From NCBI GenBank assembly GCA_028291985.1, contig JAQGNE010000002.1, positions 1 through 44,769 on the forward strand: DNA of 44,769 bases. The letters run 5' to 3'. The notes under the pieces were generated by a model. That model ran no database searches, was not told the DNA's origin, and saw nothing but the letters and a program-made list of their open reading frames with translations. The DNA comes from Polaromonas sp. (lineage in GTDB: Bacteria > Pseudomonadota > Gammaproteobacteria > Burkholderiales > Burkholderiaceae_C). Position 1 is the stretch's first letter, and each line of letters begins with the position of its first letter. Positions 39,092 through 44,769 of this stretch are shown piece by piece. The translations under genes and the position numbers were made by a program.

Positions 39092-40404
39092 TGCACGTTC
39101 TCGGGATTGGCGAGACACTTGATCTTGGCGCCATGTATGCCGGCTTGCAATCCCGGGGCCATGAGGTTCGGGTGTTTGTGGGCGACCCTGACAGCCGTGA
39201 TGTGTATGGCGGCATGCTGCATGTAGTGGACAACTGGCAGAACGAGCTGGCCTGGGTGCGCGGTGCGGGCCGCGAGGGCATCATTGTGTTTGAGTCTGCG
39301 CTTCGTGGCCTACAGCAGGATGCGCTACGGCAGCAGGGCTATCAGGTCATCGGTGGAAGCGCATTGGGCGACAGGCTGGAAGCTGACCGTGAATTCGGCC
39401 AGGCCATGCTGCGCGCAGCCGGTTTGCTCACCGCTCGTTGCTGCCGTTTTACCGGTTATGCCGCAGCCATCGATTTTTTACGCCGGCGCGGCGGCAGGTA
39501 TGTGCTGAAGTACAACGGCGCGGACAGTCCGCGCACCCGCAACTATGTTGGTGAGCTCGAAGACGGCAGCGACATGGTGGCATTGCTGAACCTCTACGAC
39601 CGCAGAAAAAAAGGTGATGCCGCACCCGATTTTGTGCTGATGGAATATGTGCAGGGTGTCGAGGTTGGCGTCGGCGCCTATTTCAATGGGCGCGACTTCC
39701 TCACGCCCGCCTGCATGGATTTTGAGCACAAGCATTTCTTCCCGGGAGAGCTTGGCGAGCTGACGGGTGAGATGGGCACAGTGGTCACCTATGAGCTTTC
39801 GGCGCGGCTCTTCAATGCCACCCTCAGGCCCTTGGCAAGCGTCCTGGCCGGCAGCGGCTATTGCGGCTATATCAATCTGAACCTGATCGTCAATGCCCAG
39901 GGAATATGGCCGCTGGAGTTCACAAGCCGTTTTGGGTATCCGGGTTTCGTGATTTGCGAGGCGCTGCAGCTGGCTTGTTGGGAAGACATCTTTCGCAGCA
40001 TGCTGGACCGGTCATCGCTTCACTTGTCGGTGCAGTCTGGTTTTGCCACCGGCGTGGTGCTTACGGTGCCGCCTTTTCCCTACCGTGAGGGCTATGCAGA
40101 ACTCTCCAAAGGCGAGCCGATCTGCTTTCGACCGGGCACGTCGGACGAAGACCGCCGGGCGATACATTTCGGGGAGGTCGCGATGGCTGGAGACCAGCTC
40201 GTGACCAGCGGCGTCAATGGCTACATTGCCGTGGCAACTGGCGTGGGCTCCACCGTCGAGGAAGCCAGCCAGCGCGCCTGCCGCATTGCTGGCCAGTTGG
40301 TGGTGCCCAACCTGCGGTACCGGCGCGATATCGGCGAGCGCGTGTACCGGCATGACCTCGCCGAACTGCGCAGGCTGGGCTGGATAGACACGGCGTTTTC
40401 TTGA
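39091..40404 (+). CDS. PurD-like ATP-grasp ligase, divergent
   Basis: A 437-residue protein of the GAR-synthetase (PurD) ATP-grasp fold: N-terminal Rossmann-like part (MHVLGIGETLDLGAMYAGLQ), ATP-binding part with VLKYNGADSPRTRNY, LMEYVQGVEVGVGAYFNG and the metal-binding region PLEFTSRFGYPGF. In true PurD the last motif is E-x-N-x-R; here it is E276-F-T-S-R, so one metal ligand is changed, and the GDPE that follows in PurD reads GYPG. It therefore probably joins a different acid and amine with ATP rather than making GAR. It starts at ATG 39091 in TGATG with the methyltransferase stop. The C-terminal part (GVNGYIAVATGVGSTVEEAS) is PurD-like. Primary PurD is expected elsewhere in the genome. Confidence 0.85.
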   Translation: MHVLGIGETLDLGAMYAGLQSRGHEVRVFVGDPDSRDVYGGMLHVVDNWQNELAWVRGAGREGIIVFESALRGLQQDALRQQGYQVIGGSALGDRLEADREFGQAMLRAAGLLTARCCRFTGYAAAIDFLRRRGGRYVLKYNGADSPRTRNYVGELEDGSDMVALLNLYDRRKKGDAAPDFVLMEYVQGVEVGVGAYFNGRDFLTPACMDFEHKHFFPGELGELTGEMGTVVTYELSARLFNATLRPLASVLAGSGYCGYINLNLIVNAQGIWPLEFTSRFGYPGFVICEALQLACWEDIFRSMLDRSSLHLSVQSGFATGVVLTVPPFPYREGYAELSKGEPICFRPGTSDEDRRAIHFGEVAMAGDQLVTSGVNGYIAVATGVGSTVEEASQRACRIAGQLVVPNLRYRRDIGERVYRHDLAELRRLGWIDTAFS

Positions 40405-40578
40405 CCGTGACGCAGGGCTTCAAGCTCACCCATGCGCAAGGCTCGGTCCTTGATCAGGGACCGGCAAGCCCAGCTGCAGCCGTAGGCGCTCTCCCACCCC
40501 TATTGCCCGGTGCTTCCGATACGGGGCACATCTGTACCGGGCCACGATCAGGTATTGAAACCACACAGTTCAAGAAAC

Positions 40579-42177
40579 ATGTTGATATCCCGACAGCACT
40601 GGTCAGCTCCTCTTGCTCCCACCCGCCTTGTCACGGCATCCGCCGAGGTGCCGACCGAAGGATCTGCCGCTGCCAACGCAGCCCTTTTCAAGAACCATAG
40701 GTCGGCTTCAGGCCTGCCGCTGGGGCGCCACCCGTCGGGCGCACTGGACAGGACCGAGCCTACCGCCTGGACGACGTTGTACGAGCGCCTGGGCGCGCAT
40801 GAGCCTGACGTGAAAACCCAGGCCGAGGCAGCAGCTGCGTTGACCCGGCAACTCCAGCGGCTTGAGGCAATGCCAGCAGCCGAGGGCGACTGCCCTGATA
40901 CGCCGGAGGACTTGCAGGTGTGGATGGAAAACGGCGCACAGCTTGCATCCGCAAAGTACCAGGCCTACCTGGACGCACGCAAGAAGGGTGCGCCACGCAG
41001 CTACTTCACCAGTCGCTCGCACGCGCTTTATGTGCTGCGTGGCCTGGCGCCCACCAAGCTGGTGGACGGCGCATGGCTGTATGGCCTGGTCAGGTACTGG
41101 GAGAACCCGCGCTATGCCGACCTGATTCGCATCTACCTGGAAGAACTCGGTGATGGCCACGCTGACAAAAACCATGTGGTGCTGTACCGCTCACTGCTGG
41201 CCCGCTATGGTTTGGACATCAATAGCGGCCTGCCGGATGCGTTTTATGCCCAGGGTGCGATGCAACTGGCGCTGGCATGGAATGCCGAGGACTTTTTGCC
41301 AGAGATACTGGGCTTCAACCTGGGCTATGAGCAGTTGCCACTGCATCTCTTGATCACCGCCTATGAACTCAACGAGCTCGGAATCGACCCCTACTATTTC
41401 ACCCTGCATGTGACGGTCGACAACGCCCAGACCGGACACGCGCTGCGCGCGGTGCGGGCTGTGCGCGACGCCCTTCCACGGCTGCGCCATGACGCTGACT
41501 TCTGGAAGCGTGTTCAGCTGGGCTGCCGGCTGAGTGGCGACGGCGTCGGGACGATTGATGTGATCCGTTCGTTTGACATCGAGCAAGAGGTGATGCGCCT
41601 TTTTGCAGGCAAGAGCGAAGCCGGCCAGGGTGTGCATTCCGACTATTGCCGTATCGAAGGCCGCACCGTCAACGACTGGTTGAGCGATGCTGCCGATGTG
41701 CCGGCCTTTATGGCCGCACTGGTCAACAAAGGATGGATTCGGCTTGGCGAGCCGGCAGAAAACAGCCGTTTCTGGAATTTGCTGCAGGGTCCGACCGCAG
41801 AGATGTTCGGTGTATTCAGCCCCTATGAGCTCCAGCTGATCCATGACTGGATACGCGGAGAAGCGAGCAGCGACGGTGCTGCGTATACCGTGGCGCCTGC
41901 TGCAGGTGCGCCAGGCGGCACCACCAGCAAACGGCCCATGAGCTTCAAGGCCCAGAAGGCCATGGCCGAACGACGCGCCGCGCCTCGCGCGCCCGCTGCC
42001 AATAGTGACGGAGAAGCCAGCGCACTGCTCGACCCTGACCTGACCCTGCTAAACGAGGTGTTGCCGCAACTCGATGCGCGCGAGCAAACCGGGCTGCTGG
42101 TCAAGGCAATGAGTCCTGCCGAACACTGGACGCCTGCCGGGCTTCATGCCACACGCCTTTTTTCCGCCCGGTTATGA
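40579..42177 (+). CDS. Heme-oxygenase-like diiron protein (iron-containing redox enzyme family)
   Basis: From ATG 40579 (MLISRQHW) the protein is 532 residues; a GTG at 40510 would give 555. The core (about 140-310) resembles heme-oxygenase-like diiron oxidases: YLEELGDGHADKNHVVLYRS (Glu188/Glu189 and His199), NLGYEQLP (Glu251), and YYFTLHVTVDNAQTGHALRA (His277, Asp281, His287, an H-x3-D-x5-H pattern). Relatives such as SznF, UndA, BesC and CADD oxidise amines, fatty acids or amino acids. The first 60 residues and the C-terminal 100 (Ala/Pro-rich, then LDPDLTLLNEVLPQLDAR) have no recognised domain. It lies 174 bases after the ATP-grasp gene on the same strand. The metal-ligand assignment is by pattern only; the substrate is unknown. 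Confidence 0.75.
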   Translation: MLISRQHWSAPLAPTRLVTASAEVPTEGSAAANAALFKNHRSASGLPLGRHPSGALDRTEPTAWTTLYERLGAHEPDVKTQAEAAAALTRQLQRLEAMPAAEGDCPDTPEDLQVWMENGAQLASAKYQAYLDARKKGAPRSYFTSRSHALYVLRGLAPTKLVDGAWLYGLVRYWENPRYADLIRIYLEELGDGHADKNHVVLYRSLLARYGLDINSGLPDAFYAQGAMQLALAWNAEDFLPEILGFNLGYEQLPLHLLITAYELNELGIDPYYFTLHVTVDNAQTGHALRAVRAVRDALPRLRHDADFWKRVQLGCRLSGDGVGTIDVIRSFDIEQEVMRLFAGKSEAGQGVHSDYCRIEGRTVNDWLSDAADVPAFMAALVNKGWIRLGEPAENSRFWNLLQGPTAEMFGVFSPYELQLIHDWIRGEASSDGAAYTVAPAAGAPGGTTSKRPMSFKAQKAMAERRAAPRAPAANSDGEASALLDPDLTLLNEVLPQLDAREQTGLLVKAMSPAEHWTPAGLHATRLFSARL

Positions 42178-42206
42178 AAAGCAGCTACAGGCTGGTGCAG
42201 TGCCTG

Positions 42207-42224
42207 CGCCGCGCTGACGCGGCG
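42207..42224. terminator. GC hairpin at the convergent junction of the diiron gene and lipA
   Basis: CGCCGCG (42207-42213) and CGCGGCG (42218-42224) form a perfect 7-bp stem with a 4-base loop. It lies between two convergent genes (stops at 42177 and 42279), so it may serve both. There is no T run, so it is not a classic intrinsic terminator. Confidence 0.35.
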
Positions 42225-42278
42225 GTGAGGAAGGCCCGTGCTGCCTGGGTTATGCCACGGGGTTGAAGCGTCAGCTGG

Positions 42279-43271
42279 TCAAAGACCGGCCTGCACGCCC
42301 GCAGCATGGGCCTGCTGGTCAGCGTGATAGCTGCTGCGCACCATGGCGCCAACCGCGGCATGGGTAAAACCCATCTTGTAAGCCTCTTCTTCAAACATCC
42401 TGAAGGTGTCGGGATGCACATAGCGCCGCACCGGCAAGTGGCTGGTTGAAGGCGCCAGGTACTGGCCGATGGTCAGCATGTCGATATCGTGGTCACGCAT
42501 GTCGCGCATGACCTGCAGAATCTCTTCATCGGTCTCGCCCAGGCCCACCATGATGCCGCTCTTGGTCGGAACATTCGGGTGCAGGGCCTTGAATTTTTTC
42601 AGCAGATTCAGCGAGAACGCGTAGTCGCTGCCTGGACGCGCTTCTTTGTACAGGCGGGCCGTGGTTTCGAGGTTGTGGTTCATCACATCAGGCGGCGCGG
42701 CCTTCAAAATTTCCAGGGCGCGGTCGTCGCGGCCGCGGAAGTCGGGCACGAGAATCTCGATGGTGGTCTGCGGCGACAGTTCGCGAATCTTTTGAATGCA
42801 TTCGACAAAGTGGCCGCTGCCGCCGTCGCGCAGGTCGTCGCGGTCCACGCTGGTGATCACCACGTATTTCAGCTTCAGCGCAGCGATGGTTTTAGCCAGG
42901 CTCAGGGGCTCATCAACATCGAGCGGGTCGGGCCGGCCATGGCCCACATCGCAAAACGGGCAGCGGCGGGTGCACTTGTCGCCCATGATCATGAAGGTGG
43001 CCGTGCCCTTGCCAAAGCATTCGCCGATGTTCGGGCAACTCGCTTCCTCGCACACGGTGTTGAGCTTGTTCTCGCGCAGGATCTGCTTGATCTCGTAGAA
43101 CCTTGTGCTGGGGCTGCCGGCCTTGACGCGAATCCATTCCGGCTTCTTGAGCACTTCGCCACGCTCCACCTTGACGGGAATGCGCGACAGTTTGGCGGCC
43201 GCTTTTTGCTTGGCCAGCGGGTTGTAGCTGTCCACGCTCTGGATATCGCGAACGACTTCGGAAGTGCTCAT
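42279..43271 (-). CDS. lipA: Lipoyl synthase
   Basis: A 330-residue radical-SAM enzyme that inserts two sulfurs into the octanoyl chain. It has both iron-sulfur sites: the auxiliary cluster Cys74, Cys79, Cys85 ([12 protein letters not shown]) and the radical-SAM Cys100, Cys104, Cys107 (CTRRCPFC). The C-terminal RSSYHADQQ motif supplies the Ser ligand. The start is ATG 43271 ([10 protein letters not shown]); an upstream ATG at 43316 would overlap the end of lipB. It follows lipB by 41 bases on the same strand. Confidence 0.97.
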   Translation of the reverse strand: MSTSEVVRDIQSVDSYNPLAKQKAAAKLSRIPVKVERGEVLKKPEWIRVKAGSPSTRFYEIKQILRENKLNTVCEEASCPNIGECFGKGTATFMIMGDKCTRRCPFCDVGHGRPDPLDVDEPLSLAKTIAALKLKYVVITSVDRDDLRDGGSGHFVECIQKIRELSPQTTIEILVPDFRGRDDRALEILKAAPPDVMNHNLETTARLYKEARPGSDYAFSLNLLKKFKALHPNVPTKSGIMVGLGETDEEILQVMRDMRDHDIDMLTIGQYLAPSTSHLPVRRYVHPDTFRMFEEEAYKMGFTHAAVGAMVRSSYHADQQAHAAGVQAGL

Positions 43272-43312
43272 GGTGTGGGTCTCAGGTTGCCTGATCAAAA
43301 AACAATAACAGC

Positions 43313-44023
43313 TCAAGGTGACAGGTAATTGACCAGCTTGGTGGCCAGTACATCTGCAGCATCCTGCCAGCTGGCCGATACCCCAATTGTAGAAAGGTCC
43401 GTGGTTTGCAGGCCCGCATAGCCGCAGGGGTTGATGCGCGAGAAGGGTTCGAGGTCCATGGCCACGTTGAGTGCGACGCCGTGGTAGGTGCAGTGGCGGC
43501 TGACCTTGATGCCCAGCGCTGCGATTTTGCCCAGGCCTTCAAAAGGGCTTAAAGGGTTGACCGGCCCGTGCAGCGCAGTATGCGAGCCAGGGTCCGCGAG
43601 CCTGACATAAATGCCTGGCGCGCCGCCGACCCGGTGACCCGTCACGCCGAAGTGCGCCAGCGTCTTGATGACGGCCTCCTCGATGCGGTAGACGTATTCC
43701 TTGACGAAGTAGCCTGCCTTGCGAAGGTCCATCAGCGGGTAAGCCACCACCTGGCCCGGTCCGTGGTACGTCACCTGGCCGCCGCGGTCGGTTTGCACCA
43801 CAGGAATGTCGCCAGGGTTCAGGACGTGCTCGGTCTTGCCGGCAAGGCCTTGTGTGTAGACCGGAAAATGCTCACAAATCCATAGCTGGTCACGCCCGTA
43901 GTCAATGCGCTGGAGGTCGATTTGGCTTGAAGTTTCGCGGTGGCGGGCGGCGGTAGAGGCCTGCATGGCGTGGTAGGTGGGAAGGTACGCGACTTGGCCC
44001 AGGCGTCGAACTTCCATGCTCAT
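43313..44023 (-). CDS. lipB: Octanoyl-[acyl-carrier-protein]:protein N-octanoyltransferase
   Basis: A 236-residue enzyme that moves octanoate from ACP to lipoyl domains. The active Cys200 lies in [10 protein letters not shown] and Lys166 in [37 protein letters not shown] is the substrate-binding block. It is longer than the 213-residue E. coli LipB because of an insertion at about 141-162 ([13 protein letters not shown]), which I recall from other Comamonadaceae. Its ATG overlaps the stop of the upstream Res-like gene by four bases (ATGA), which is unusual for lipB. lipA follows at 43271. Confidence 0.97.
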   Translation of the reverse strand: MSMEVRRLGQVAYLPTYHAMQASTAARHRETSSQIDLQRIDYGRDQLWICEHFPVYTQGLAGKTEHVLNPGDIPVVQTDRGGQVTYHGPGQVVAYPLMDLRKAGYFVKEYVYRIEEAVIKTLAHFGVTGHRVGGAPGIYVRLADPGSHTALHGPVNPLSPFEGLGKIAALGIKVSRHCTYHGVALNVAMDLEPFSRINPCGYAGLQTTDLSTIGVSASWQDAADVLATKLVNYLSP

Positions 44024-44769
44024 GCCAGCAACGCGTCGAGCTGCCCGGACATGCCCAGGCCGCCTCGGTCTTTGACAATCTGACCGAACACGCAGCGTTT
44101 AGCGCTCTTCTTGGCCCACAACTCGCCAATCTGGCATTTTTCAATTTCATAGGGCTCATTGATCAGGTGGGCGCCCTTGTATTCGACCACTGCGATGCGT
44201 CCGTCCATCAGCTCGGCCACAAAGTCCGGAAAAAACCGGCCTCTCGACGTTGCCAGCGCAAAGCCACAAGGCATGTTGGTGAGATTGCGAATCCAATGTT
44301 TGACCTTCGAATGGTTGTCCAGCAACTGGGCGCATAAAAATTCTTCGCCGCCGTCTTTCAAATCCGCCTGCACCGGGTAAAAGTGCTTGTTGAACTGGTA
44401 GCGCCCAGCGTAGCGCGACCCGGCAGGCACCGGGTAGCGATTGGCCTCGAACCGCAGTGGCCGTGCCCAGTCCGGCTCAACATCCCAAGTTTCTTCCAAC
44501 ACCAGTTGTCGGAACTGGGTCTTGGCAGCGTTGTCTTTCAAGTCGCCAACACGTGCCTCGATGTCCTGCGCCAGCTTGAAACGCATCTTGGCCAGTGTCA
44601 CCAGCGGGATGCCACGCTCATGCGTCAAATGGCTGACAACTGCCGCAAAGTAACCGCTGCGTTGCCCCTGCGTGAACTCGGGCAGTTTTTGAAACAGGGA
44701 CTGGTCGAGCCAGCGCACGAGGTCATCCGCCGTGACGGTGCTGGAGCCGTAGTCAAACGCAATTTGGCC
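44020..44769 (-). CDS. C-terminal part of a type III restriction Res-like protein (PD-(D/E)XK nuclease end), 5' end cut by window edge
   Basis: The frame is open from the right edge ([16 protein letters not shown] first) to the stop at 44020-44022, giving 249 residues of the C-terminus of a longer protein. A GTG at 44718 is internal, not the start. The block [13 protein letters not shown] followed by VVEYKGAHL fits a PD-(D/E)XK nuclease motif (PD, then ExK) as found at the end of type III restriction Res subunits and related DEAD-type endonucleases; the helicase part would lie beyond the window. It is read into lipB with a 4-base overlap. If it is a restriction enzyme, a Mod methyltransferase gene is expected upstream, outside the window. 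Family call is moderate. Confidence 0.7.
   Translation of the reverse strand, partial: GQIAFDYGSSTVTADDLVRWLDQSLFQKLPEFTQGQRSGYFAAVVSHLTHERGIPLVTLAKMRFKLAQDIEARVGDLKDNAAKTQFRQLVLEETWDVEPDWARPLRFEANRYPVPAGSRYAGRYQFNKHFYPVQADLKDGGEEFLCAQLLDNHSKVKHWIRNLTNMPCGFALATSRGRFFPDFVAELMDGRIAVVEYKGAHLINEPYEIEKCQIGELWAKKSAKRCVFGQIVKDRGGLGMSGQLDALLA

Overview
The window is GC-rich, densely coded DNA from a betaproteobacterium, most likely Burkholderiales, family Comamonadaceae (Polaromonas/Rhodoferax/Variovorax-like). This rests on protein style (LipA/LipB, the permease-less PTS proteins, the NrtA-type binding protein with a Tat leader) and on intergenic repeats that I recall from this family; it is inference, not a database result. 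Both ends cut through genes. I saw no tRNA, rRNA, CRISPR array, transposase or prophage gene.

Layout. (1) 1-3.8 kb, minus strand: the start of a nitrate/bicarbonate-type ABC binding protein, a CBS-pair protein, and a NarL-type regulator with a soluble PAS histidine kinase. (2) 4.0-8.6 kb, plus strand: a lipoprotein and an MFS transporter, then EIIA(Man)-HPr-EI, a phosphorelay with no sugar permease; a REP-like element lies between HPr and EI. (3) 8.6-11.2 kb: a decayed amidohydrolase remnant, a MipA/OmpV outer-membrane protein, a repeat-filled gap and an EamA transporter. (4) 11.4-33.8 kb, minus strand: a SNF2 helicase with a SWIM finger downstream of a large operon in transcription order pncC, DUF421, glgE, treS-maltokinase fusion, glgB, glgX, treZ, malQ, treY. 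From glgE to treY the genes overlap or nearly touch. (5) 34-38 kb, plus strand: catalase HPII, a hemerythrin-domain protein with a Lys/Ala-rich tail, a GlsB/YeaQ membrane protein and a small unknown. (6) 38-42.2 kb, plus strand: a methyltransferase, a divergent PurD-like ATP-grasp ligase and a heme-oxygenase-like diiron protein, a trio I do not recognise as a described pathway. (7) 42.3-44.8 kb, minus strand: lipA, lipB and the C-terminal part of a type III restriction (Res)-like protein.

How the genes fit together. Regions 4 and 5 read as a general stress (desiccation/osmotic/oxidative) island. TreS converts trehalose to maltose, the fused maltokinase makes maltose-1-phosphate, GlgE polymerises it and GlgB branches it; GlgX, MalQ, TreY and TreZ trim the glucan and return it to trehalose. 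No glgA, glgC or glgP is in the window, so the glucan is probably made only by the GlgE route or is supplied from elsewhere. Catalase, hemerythrin and GlsB-type proteins fit the same stress theme.

Most worth a second look: the methyltransferase/ATP-grasp/diiron trio; the double-length GlgE with a catalytically degenerate N-terminal GH13-like half; the family of GCTA-N9-TAGC hairpin repeats (four copies seen here); and the overlap of lipB with a restriction-type gene.
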